A DNA stretch of 10,471 nt from assembly GCA_036742665.1 (NCBI GenBank), contig DAINQP010000206.1, positions 1 to 10,471 on the forward strand, read 5' to 3'. The notes beneath the pieces were generated by a model. That model did not search any database, was not told the origin of the DNA, and worked only from the letters and a program-made list of their open reading frames with translations. Every line of letters begins with the position of its first letter. Within the stretch, counting starts at the first letter, position 1. The position numbers and the translations under genes were made by a program. Source of the DNA: Gp6-AA40 sp036742665. GTDB lineage: Bacteria > Acidobacteriota > Vicinamibacteria > Vicinamibacterales > UBA2999. Below, one piece after another: positions 1 through 6,683 of this stretch.

Positions 1-141
1 GGCGGCATCGCCGCAAGCGTTGCGGCTGAAGATGAAGTAGATGGCCGGGAGCATCCCCTCGTCCCAGAGCCGGTCGACCACCTCGGCCCGGCGGGGCGTA
101 TGGAGCCGGGCGCGGGGATGGCTCCGGTACCGGTCGCCCGG
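1..141 (-). CDS. DEAD/DEAH-box RNA helicase fragment (HelY/Mtr4-like), truncated at both ends
   Basis: Read on the minus strand, with codons in phase with bases 1-3, this stretch encodes a segment containing RRAEVVDRL followed by MLPAIYFIFSR and a Cys-containing tail. This resembles the start of the second RecA-like helicase domain in HelY/Mtr4/Ski2-type RNA helicases, where 'LPAI-F-FSR--C' surrounds motif IV. These enzymes unwind RNA using ATP. The gene runs off the left edge. Upstream (towards base 150) the match fades with no start codon or ribosome site, just where plus-strand propeller coding begins. It is therefore a fragment joined to an unrelated gene. The family call rests on about 35 residues; the presence of a junction is more certain than the exact helicase subfamily. 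Confidence 0.6.
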
Positions 142-155
142 ATGGGCGGGACGGG
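130..155. other. Junction between helicase fragment and propeller gene
   Basis: Minus-strand helicase similarity ends and plus-strand propeller similarity (DGTEL, then the WSPDG blade) begins within about 20 bases here. The propeller frame stays open leftwards to a stop at 33-35, but the residues before about 150 are rich in Gly, Pro and Arg and look like non-coding read-through of GC-rich DNA. No terminal inverted repeat, tRNA or recombination site is visible at the join. An assembly chimera is the simplest explanation; a genomic rearrangement is possible. Confidence 0.5.
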
Positions 156-263
156 ACTGAGCTGACCAAGACACCCGGCGTAGAGCGTGAGCCGGCCTGG
201 TCGCCTGACGGCAAGCGCATCGCCTTTGCCGCGGATCGCGGTGAGGGTTTCGATCTCTACGTC

Positions 264-2861
264 GTGAGCGCGCACGGCGGCGTACCGGAACGCGTGGCCG
301 TGCTTGAAGGCGACGAACGATGGCCGTCGTGGACGCCAGACGGCCGCATCGTGTTTGCCAATCGCGCGTCGGATACCACGCAGTGGGATCTCTTCGTCCT
401 CGATCCCGATATGGCGATGGACAAGCGGATTCCGTTGCGGCTCACGCAATCACAGGACGACGAAGTGCAGCCGCGCGTCTCTCCGGATGGACGACGCCTG
501 GCGTTCGCATCGAATCGTGGCAGCGACGAAGGCGACTTCGACATCTGGTTGATGCGGCTGTTCGACAAGAACACGCCTGATGAAACCGGTGGCCGCGGTC
601 CGGCGTTTCGCTTCGCACGGCTGGCCGGATACGAGGGGCATCCGGCATGGTCGCCTGACGGCACGCGGCTGGCCTACTACGCGGTTCGCGACGGATTGGG
701 ATCGACGTGGGTGGCCGGTGTTGTGCCGCTGAATGAGTCCGGTGCCGGGCCGAATCGACCTGTGGCGCCGCCGGTGCTCGCGTCGCGTCATGGCGGGACG
801 ATCGCATGGTCGCCGGATGGCCAGACGCTGGCGATCGGTGACATTCCCGAACCCGAGCCGTCCTACAACGGCAACCCGGAACGTGATCGAGCCGATCCCC
901 CCACGCTCTTCACCCTTGGCCGCGCCTATCAGCTGTGGACGGTCCCAGCGCCGCGCCTGGTGGACGAGGGCGGACGAGCGGTGCTCTCGCCGACGGCCCC
1001 ATCACCGGCCGCGCTGACGCGCACGTTTGACAGCGTGTGGAGCACCTTGAAGCGGCTCTACTACGACTCGGGCAGCGCCTCGATGCAATGGGAAGCGCTG
1101 CGCGCCGAGTATCGGCCACGCGCGGAGCAGTCGCGGACGCAGGCGGCACTCGAGGACGTCGTCGATCAGCTGGTCGCACAGCAGCCGCTGGTCAAGCCGG
1201 CGGTGAGCTCCTCGCGCGCGGTGGTCGTCTCCGCGCATCCGCTGGCGTCTGCGGCCGGCCGTGAGGTCCTCGAACAGGGTGCCAGTATCGTGGATGCCGC
1301 CATCGCCGTGTCGTTCGCGTTGGGTGTCGTCGAACCGGATGCGTCGGGCATCGGCGGTGACGGACAAGCGGTGCTGTATCTCAAGGGCATGTCCGAGCCG
1401 ACCGTGATCGAGTTCAAGGATCAAACGCCGCGTGCCGCGACACTCGACGCGCCCGGCCTGCTGCGCAACGGACGTCTGCCGAGCGATGGCCCGATGTCGG
1501 TCAACATTCCCGGCGTCGTGGCCGGACTCGATTATCTCTATACGAAGTACAGCAACAAGCATGTGAGTTGGGCTGATCTCATCGCGCCGGCAATCAAATA
1601 TGCCGATGAGGGCTTTGTGCTCGACGCGACGCTGCCGTCGAGCGTGGCCGAAGGACGGCCGTGGTTTCAGAAGTACACCGGCTCGTCACGGATCTTCCTG
1701 CCGAATGGACGCGTGCCGCGCATCGGCGAACGGTTCGTCAATCGCGACTACGCGGCGACGCTGAAGACCATTGCCAGCGAAGGCGCGCAGGCGTTCTATC
1801 GCGGTTCGATCGGCAAGCGCATCGCGGCCGACATGCTGGTGAATGGCGGGCTGATCACAGAAGCGGACTTGGCGCAATATCGCGCGATTGAGCGAAAGGC
1901 GGTCTCCGGCCGTTATCGAGGGCATCTTCTCTATACGGGCGGTCCGCCGGTGAGCGCCGGCGTGAGCGTCCTCGAAGCGCTGCAGATTCTCGGCAATTAC
2001 GGCCCGCGCCCGCGTGCCACCGTCGGGCGAGACGCCGACTACCTGCATTATCTAATCGAGTCCTGGAAGGCACGCGATCGGATCGCACGCATTGCGGATC
2101 CCGCGCAGTGGACGGTGGACTACGACGAACACCTGCAGGCGTCGCATGCCGCCGATCTGTTCGCCCACATTCGCCGTGACAGTGCGGCGCGATTCTCCGA
2201 GGACTCTGAGGAAATCGCCGGAGGTCCGGAGCGCATCGGCAGCGGCACGAGCGGGTTCGTTATCGCCGATGCGGACGGCAACATGATTGCCGTAACGCAG
2301 ACGCTGAGCACGTGGGGCGGCTCGTTCTACATGACGCGTGGACTCGGATTCCTCTACAACAACCATCTGCGATCGAATCGCACGACGCCCGGCGCGTATG
2401 GACAGTTGATGCCGTGGATGCGATCGAATACGGCGAACCTACCGGTGCTGGCGTTTCGCAGTCAGGACGGCCAGGTGGTGCCGGCGTTTGCGGTCGCGTC
2501 TGCCGGCAACGCGTGGATCCCCGCGTCCACGTATTCGATCGTCACTGCGGTCGTCGACGGCGGACTCTCGATGCAGCAGGCCATCGAAGCACCGCGGTTC
2601 CTCGTCACGCGCGATCCCGCCGATTCGATTGGCACCGGTGCGCGCGTCGAGATCGAAGACCGCTTCCCCCGTGTGGTCCTGCAGGATTTGATGACGCGCG
2701 GCCACCGTTTCCAGAAGATCGGCCGCAAGGGCGAGCTCAGATACGGCTATGCCTCCGGCGTGGTGGTCGATACGCTGCGTGGCCGGGTCGAAGGTGGCGC
2801 CGATCCCCGCCGCTCGCACGCCGCCGTTGCCGTCGAGGGCGGCGGCACGCTGTCGCAGTGA
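264..2861 (+). CDS. PD40 beta-propeller / Tricorn-C1-like / gamma-glutamyltransferase fusion, 5'-truncated
   Basis: GTG 264 is the first conventional start, but it lies inside a propeller blade and has no ribosome site. Blade coding (WSPDGKRIAF at 198-227) begins by about 150, so the true N-terminus is missing. Numbering from 264, PD40 blade motifs (SPDG or TPDG) lie near residues 23, 73, 129 and 182. A stretch near 255-315 (FDSVW, YYD, W-AL-A-Y-P) resembles the Tricorn protease C1 domain. Residues about 316-865 form a full-length GGT-type Ntn-hydrolase (about 550 residues, normal for the family), with GIGGDG, NIPGVVAG and the conserved DADGNMIAVTQTLST block. T662 aligns with the autoprocessing and catalytic threonine. 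GGTs cleave or transfer gamma-glutamyl groups, for example from glutathione, usually in the periplasm. Several pocket positions differ from characterised enzymes, so the substrate is uncertain. Location is unknown because the N-terminus is lost. Confidence 0.85.
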   Translation: MSAHGGVPERVAVLEGDERWPSWTPDGRIVFANRASDTTQWDLFVLDPDMAMDKRIPLRLTQSQDDEVQPRVSPDGRRLAFASNRGSDEGDFDIWLMRLFDKNTPDETGGRGPAFRFARLAGYEGHPAWSPDGTRLAYYAVRDGLGSTWVAGVVPLNESGAGPNRPVAPPVLASRHGGTIAWSPDGQTLAIGDIPEPEPSYNGNPERDRADPPTLFTLGRAYQLWTVPAPRLVDEGGRAVLSPTAPSPAALTRTFDSVWSTLKRLYYDSGSASMQWEALRAEYRPRAEQSRTQAALEDVVDQLVAQQPLVKPAVSSSRAVVVSAHPLASAAGREVLEQGASIVDAAIAVSFALGVVEPDASGIGGDGQAVLYLKGMSEPTVIEFKDQTPRAATLDAPGLLRNGRLPSDGPMSVNIPGVVAGLDYLYTKYSNKHVSWADLIAPAIKYADEGFVLDATLPSSVAEGRPWFQKYTGSSRIFLPNGRVPRIGERFVNRDYAATLKTIASEGAQAFYRGSIGKRIAADMLVNGGLITEADLAQYRAIERKAVSGRYRGHLLYTGGPPVSAGVSVLEALQILGNYGPRPRATVGRDADYLHYLIESWKARDRIARIADPAQWTVDYDEHLQASHAADLFAHIRRDSAARFSEDSEEIAGGPERIGSGTSGFVIADADGNMIAVTQTLSTWGGSFYMTRGLGFLYNNHLRSNRTTPGAYGQLMPWMRSNTANLPVLAFRSQDGQVVPAFAVASAGNAWIPASTYSIVTAVVDGGLSMQQAIEAPRFLVTRDPADSIGTGARVEIEDRFPRVVLQDLMTRGHRFQKIGRKGELRYGYASGVVVDTLRGRVEGGADPRRSHAAVAVEGGGTLSQ

Positions 2862-2864
2862 GCG

Positions 2865-2899
2865 AAGGTCAAAAGGCAAAGGCCAAAGGGCAAGGGCAA
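2865..2899 (+). repeat. Degenerate purine-rich heptamer array (left)
   Basis: Directly after the stop codon at 2861 come consecutive seven-base units: AAGGTCA, AAAGGCA, AAGGCCA, AAGGGCA, then a slipped copy. The first 19 bases (2865-2883) recur exactly as the reverse complement at 3267-3285. The array is followed by AGGTTT-type units around 2911-2927. It is not a classic terminator, having no hairpin plus T-run of its own. Confidence 0.75.
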
Positions 2900-2937
2900 A
2901 TGTCAGGCAGAGGTTTAGGTTTAGGTGTCTTGAGGCC

Positions 2938-3198
2938 ATGGCTCATCACGAGGACGAGGCGCTGACTACTGTCGCGACGTTCGAAACTGAATTCGAGGCG
3001 TCGTTCGCGAGGGGCGCGCTCGAAGCGATTGGCATCTTCGCACTCGTGCCTGGAGAGTGGAGCGGGTCCTTCACGGGAATCTATCGAGGGCTGCCGCACC
3101 AGGCAGAACTCCAGGTCTTTGAATCGGACCGAGGCCGCGCACTCGTCGAACTACGACGCTTGCAGATCCGCATCGTGCCGCCGGAACACCGAGCCTGA
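2938..3198 (+). CDS. DUF2007-type putative signal-transducing protein
   Basis: This is a small 86-residue soluble protein with no signal peptide or membrane segment. Residues about 10-80 match the DUF2007 layout: a beta strand (TVATFETEFEA), a helix with the typical ARGALEAIGI, a strand (FALVPGEW), a loop, then a strand (AELQVFESD) and a final helix with RALVELRR. The family is described as a putative prokaryotic signal-transducing or PII-like ferredoxin-fold domain; no reaction is known. ATG 2938 was chosen because upstream in-frame sequence is only translated heptamer repeat and the tail of the GGT gene. Ribosome binding is weak: GAGG lies just 2 bases before the ATG. The gene sits alone between two oppositely oriented repeat arrays, downstream of the GGT fusion and upstream of the kinase gene, all on the plus strand. 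Confidence 0.7.
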   Translation: MAHHEDEALTTVATFETEFEASFARGALEAIGIFALVPGEWSGSFTGIYRGLPHQAELQVFESDRGRALVELRRLQIRIVPPEHRA

Positions 3199-3257
3199 TG
3201 ATGTCTCCCTGTCGTCGGCACGGACACCTGTCACTCCCTTTGCCTTGCGCCTAATCC

Positions 3258-3299
3258 TTCGACCTCGCCTTTGCCTTTTGACCTTTGCCGTTTGACCTT
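3258..3299 (-). repeat. Degenerate purine-rich heptamer array (right), inverted
   Basis: Read on the minus strand from 3299, the units are AAGGTCA, AACGGCA, AAGGTCA, AAAGGCA, AAGGCGA, then a degenerate copy. Weaker related sequence continues towards 3233. Positions 3267-3285 are an exact 19-base inverted match to 2865-2883. It ends 15 bases before the kinase start, so the kinase leader would be pyrimidine-rich. Confidence 0.75.
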
Positions 3300-3314
3300 G
3301 TGTAATTCGCATCA

Positions 3315-5888
3315 GTGACTCTGACTTCCGGTTCGCGTTTTGGTGCGTATGAAATCGTCGAGCCAGTCGGCGCCGGCGGCATGGGCGAGGTTTATCGGGC
3401 GCGTGACGTGCGCCTCGATCGCAACGTTGCCCTCAAGGTTCTGCCGCAGGCGTTCACGCGCGACGCGGAACGCCTCGCGCGCTTCGATAGCGAGGCCAGG
3501 GTCCTCGCCTCTCTCAACCATCCTGGTATCGCCGCGATCCACGGCATCGAAGAGTGCGATGGCCAGCGCGCGCTGGTCCTCGAATTCGTCGACGGCGGAA
3601 CGCTCGCGGATCGCCTCATCGCCAAACGCACGCTGCCGATTGATGACACGGTCGATATGGCGAGGCAGATTGCCGATGCGCTCGATGCGGCGCACGAGCG
3701 CGGCATCGTGCATCGCGACCTGAAGCCGTCGAACGTCGGCCTCACACCGAGCGGCGCCGTGAAAGTGCTCGACTTCGGCGTGGCGAAGACGCGGGCCACG
3801 CAGTTGTCGTTTGAGACCATCGAAGACGATCGCGACACGATCTTCGGGGAGACCGTGGTGGCCACAGGCGCCGGACGCGTGCTCGGCACCGCCGCGTATA
3901 TGAGTCCCGAGCAGGCGCGTGGCCAGACGGTGGACAAGCGCGCCGACATCTGGGCGTTCGGCTGCGTGATCTTCGAGATGCTCACCGGGTCTGCCGCGTT
4001 CGGCGGCGCAACCGTCTCCGACACGGTGGTGGCGGTGCTGGAGCACGAGCCCAACTGGAAGACGCTCCCGGCCGGTGTTCCGCCGAACCTGCGCCGACTC
4101 ATTGAGCGCTGTTTGCAAAAGGACGTACGCCGCCGCCTGCGTGATATCGGCGACGTGCAGGACTATCTCACGCCAGTCCAGACGACCGATTCTGCTCCGA
4201 TGCGATCTGCGGCGCATTTGCGTGCGGTGGACTTCCAGCGTCTCACCGACGAAGTCGGCATCAACCAGTCGCCAGCGATTTCTCCCGATGGCAAGATAGT
4301 GGCATTCGTCGCCACGGTGGACGGGCGACAGCAGGTTTGGATCCGGCTACTGACCGGTGGTGCGCCACTCCAGGTCACACGAGACGACGCCGATCATTTC
4401 TCTCCGCGCTGGACTCCGGACTCGAGTTCGCTGATTTACTACACCCCGCCCGACGATCCGGGCGGCGAGGGCGCGCTGTGGGAGATCTCAGCCCTCGGCG
4501 GCTTGCCGCGACCGATCATCGGTGCCCTGGGCGGCGGAGACATCAGCCATGACGGCCGACGCATCGCGTTACTCCGCGCCGACCACGGCCATGTTGTCCT
4601 GACGACGGTCGCGCGGGATGGCTCGGATCCGCAGCCCGTCGCGCATGTGCCGCGTGGGCACTTGTGGCAGTCACCGCGCTGGTCGCCCGACGATGGATGG
4701 CTTGCCTTTCATGGTCGAGGACTGACCATTTGGGACGAAGTGCTCTCGATTGTCCCCGCGCGGGGCGGTGATCGACGGACGATTGCGCGTGCGACGTTCA
4801 TGCGCGGCGTGTCGTGGCTGCCGGATCAAAATGCTCTCATCTACAGTTCCTCCAAGGGCAGCACGCTGCCGTACCCGCCGACATTCAATCTGCGCATCGT
4901 CAGCATGGATGGTTCGACGGATACGCAGATTACGTCGGGCGATGTCTCGTTCGTCGAGCCTGACGTGCACGCGTCGGGCCGGCTCGTGGTCTGCCGTGTT
5001 CGCAGTGAGTCGGACATCTGGAAATGTCCCGTGAGCGGATCGGCCATTGAGAACACGCGCGCCATGACCCGCGTGACACGACAAACCGGGCAGGTCCAGA
5101 CGCCATCCGTGAGTCCTGATGGCTCCGAGCTGGTGTATCTGTCCGACAACGGAGGACACGCGAACCTGTGGGTGATTCGCACCGACGGTACGAGAGCGCG
5201 TCAGATCACTTTCGAGCGCGATCCGGCGGTCACGATTGGCGTGCCGAAATGGTCTCCAGCCGGCGATGCGATCGTCTACATCGTCAACCGCGATCTGCCG
5301 CAGCTTTGGGTGATCCGTCCAGACGGCCGCGGAGCGCGCAAACTCGTTGAGCGAGGGATGTGGGCGACCTGGAGCGGTGACGGCAAGTGGTTGTATTACA
5401 CGCCGAACGTGAATGCCGAGCGATACAGCATCGAGAAGGTGTCGCTCACGGGCGGGACGCCAGTCCTGGTTCGCGGCGAGGACAATTCGACAGGGCCGAG
5501 CGAGGGTCAGGGAGTGCTGTACTTCGTGGCCCTCGTCGCACCTGAATTCGGCAGTTTCGACTGGGAGATCCGGCGGGCCGCGCCTGAGGACGGTGCATCC
5601 GAGCTTGTCGGTCGCGTTGCCGGAAATCGCTTGCCGTTCTCGTCGCTGTACATTCACCCCGCCTTATCGAAAGATGGGCGATGGCTCGCCCAGGCACTCA
5701 GTGACGGAACCACGACCAATCTGTGGATGCTGTCAACCGAGGATGGATCCTGGCGGCAGGTAACGGATTTCGGAGAACAGCCCACCCTCATTCTGCGTCA
5801 GGTGTCGTGGTCGCCGGACGGGCAGTATCTCTACGCCGCTGTGGTGAAGAACAACGGCGACGTGGTCATCTTCGACGGACTCGTCTGA
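3315..5888 (+). CDS. Ser/Thr protein kinase with C-terminal PD40/TolB-like beta-propeller
   Basis: This 857-residue protein has a bacterial Hanks-type (PknB-like) kinase domain at residues about 9-285. All key elements are present: the glycine loop GAGGMGEVY (19-27), K41 in VALKVL, the helix-C glutamate E60, the catalytic loop HRDLKPSN (133-140, base D135), DFG (153-155), SPE (197-199) and D211 in DIWAFG. The enzyme should therefore be active, phosphorylating Ser or Thr with ATP. From about residue 305 to the end are PD40 blades (SPDGKIVAF, SPDGSELVY, SPDGQYLY and others, about ten in all), probably a ligand- or protein-binding sensor. I see no hydrophobic membrane segment between the two parts. 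GTG 3315 is chosen because it directly precedes the usual kinase N-terminus (SRFGAYEIV); no clear ribosome site is present. Regulation is unknown, and no substrate is identifiable from the neighbours. Confidence 0.92.
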   Translation: MTLTSGSRFGAYEIVEPVGAGGMGEVYRARDVRLDRNVALKVLPQAFTRDAERLARFDSEARVLASLNHPGIAAIHGIEECDGQRALVLEFVDGGTLADRLIAKRTLPIDDTVDMARQIADALDAAHERGIVHRDLKPSNVGLTPSGAVKVLDFGVAKTRATQLSFETIEDDRDTIFGETVVATGAGRVLGTAAYMSPEQARGQTVDKRADIWAFGCVIFEMLTGSAAFGGATVSDTVVAVLEHEPNWKTLPAGVPPNLRRLIERCLQKDVRRRLRDIGDVQDYLTPVQTTDSAPMRSAAHLRAVDFQRLTDEVGINQSPAISPDGKIVAFVATVDGRQQVWIRLLTGGAPLQVTRDDADHFSPRWTPDSSSLIYYTPPDDPGGEGALWEISALGGLPRPIIGALGGGDISHDGRRIALLRADHGHVVLTTVARDGSDPQPVAHVPRGHLWQSPRWSPDDGWLAFHGRGLTIWDEVLSIVPARGGDRRTIARATFMRGVSWLPDQNALIYSSSKGSTLPYPPTFNLRIVSMDGSTDTQITSGDVSFVEPDVHASGRLVVCRVRSESDIWKCPVSGSAIENTRAMTRVTRQTGQVQTPSVSPDGSELVYLSDNGGHANLWVIRTDGTRARQITFERDPAVTIGVPKWSPAGDAIVYIVNRDLPQLWVIRPDGRGARKLVERGMWATWSGDGKWLYYTPNVNAERYSIEKVSLTGGTPVLVRGEDNSTGPSEGQGVLYFVALVAPEFGSFDWEIRRAAPEDGASELVGRVAGNRLPFSSLYIHPALSKDGRWLAQALSDGTTTNLWMLSTEDGSWRQVTDFGEQPTLILRQVSWSPDGQYLYAAVVKNNGDVVIFDGLV

Positions 5889-5892
5889 GGCT

Positions 5893-6468
5893 CTAGCCCG
5901 GAAAATTCTCTGCGTCCATCACCCGTCGTGCCTGCGCCAGATGGCGACGAGAGTGGACGACCATCAACGCGAATGCCGATCCCAGAGGAATGCGCAGCCA
6001 GCCGCTGGCGGACATGCGAACGCGTGCCCGCGCCAGATCGACGCCGTTGGCCTGGCGGAGCCGGTCGATGTACTGCACCTGATACGCATGGAACGCGCTG
6101 AGAATCTCGCGCCGCGTGCGACCCGCGGCCGGCTGTACCTCGTCGGAGGCCTCTCGGCGCAGTGGCAGATCGCTGAACCGCACCGACAGACGTCCGAGCC
6201 AGTTGTATTTGAACGGGCCTTCGCCGTACACGCCGCGGCGGATGGCATCTGAGATGCCTTCGTCGAGTGTCGGCAGATAAACACGCGCTGTCGCGTTGAG
6301 GTGGTCGAGGCACTCGGCCACCGACCAGCTGTCGGGCCCAGGCCGCCACATGAACTGCTCGTCAGACAGCGAGGTGGTGAGCGCATCCGCCTCCGCCGCG
6401 AGCTGTTCGAATTGGTTCCGGAACTGATCGATCTCTGGAGCGAGCGCTGGTCGCCCGGTCGTCGCCAT
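5893..6468 (-). CDS. DinB-superfamily protein (putative metal-dependent enzyme)
   Basis: This 191-residue protein is predicted to be a cytoplasmic four-helix bundle of the DinB/YfiT type. The N-terminal half has the familiar LSDEQF-WRPGPDSWSVAECLDHL pattern, giving H56. The C-terminal half has VHSRRHLAQ, giving H172 and H176. These three histidines match the usual metal triad of the superfamily, which includes thiol-S-transferases (bacillithiol, mycothiol) and proteins of unknown activity. Nothing in the sequence fixes the substrate. The gene converges on the kinase gene with only 4 bases between stop codons, leaving no room for a separate terminator. It diverges from the 6684 gene across 215 bases. 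ATG 6468 is the best start: family similarity begins soon after it, and a TACAAT box lies 11 bases upstream. Confidence 0.8.
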   Translation of the reverse strand: MATTGRPALAPEIDQFRNQFEQLAAEADALTTSLSDEQFMWRPGPDSWSVAECLDHLNATARVYLPTLDEGISDAIRRGVYGEGPFKYNWLGRLSVRFSDLPLRREASDEVQPAAGRTRREILSAFHAYQVQYIDRLRQANGVDLARARVRMSASGWLRIPLGSAFALMVVHSRRHLAQARRVMDAENFPG

Positions 6469-6479
6469 GGATCCGTTGG

Positions 6480-6485
6480 ATTGTA
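6480..6485 (-). promoter_or_regulatory. Possible -10 box (TACAAT) for the DinB-family gene
   Basis: On the minus strand TACAAT lies 11 bases before ATG 6468. A transcript starting at the usual distance from this box would begin about 3-5 bases before the ATG, so it would be nearly leaderless. No good -35 element is seen at the expected spacing, so this is only a candidate. The rest of the divergent gap (6469-6683) shows no clear operator or terminator. Confidence 0.3.
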
Positions 6486-6674
6486 GCAGGAGGGATCCAG
6501 CAGGTGCACACGTTTGAAGTCATTCTGCTCCTCGTTGTTAACAGTCCGTTGCGGTGGGTGAAGCTCGATACGGGTTGTCCCTTACGTGCAGGCTCACGGT
6601 GGTTACTGGTGCGCCACTTGCAGCTTTTGCGCGGTGCGTACGTCGCCGTTGCCAGTGCCGCGGGGTACACAGAT

Positions 6675-6679
6675 GAGGT
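6675..6679 (+). promoter_or_regulatory. Weak ribosome binding site (GAGGT) for the peptidase/barrel gene
   Basis: GAGGT lies 4 bases before ATG 6684. Together with the signal peptide that begins immediately after that ATG, it supports 6684 over upstream in-frame ATG 6504, which would add 60 residues of unrelated sequence ahead of the signal peptide. Confidence 0.5.
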
Positions 6680-6683
6680 CTGC

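Noticed and set aside
36..149. Leftward continuation of the propeller protein in the same plus-strand frame
   Set aside because: The frame is open back to 36, but the residues are Pro/Gly/Arg-rich with no blade motif, and the opposite strand encodes a convincing helicase segment.
2911..2927. Telomere-like AGGTTT repeats
   Set aside because: There are only about three units at the tail of the heptamer array, in an internal position; nothing suggests a replicon end.
3312..4217. Long minus-strand open frame (301 codons) opposite the kinase domain
   Set aside because: It lies entirely antisense to a kinase with all catalytic motifs intact and encodes an Arg/His-rich product with no recognisable domain. 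Long antisense frames are common in GC-rich genes.
4671..5657. Minus-strand open frame (328 codons) opposite the kinase propeller
   Set aside because: It mirrors the propeller coding strand, has no domain pattern or ribosome site, and is explained by codon bias of the real gene.
6504..6683. Upstream in-frame extension of the peptidase/barrel protein from ATG 6504
   Set aside because: It would bury the signal peptide behind 60 residues of unrelated sequence; ATG 6684 has a nearby GAGGT and starts the signal peptide directly.
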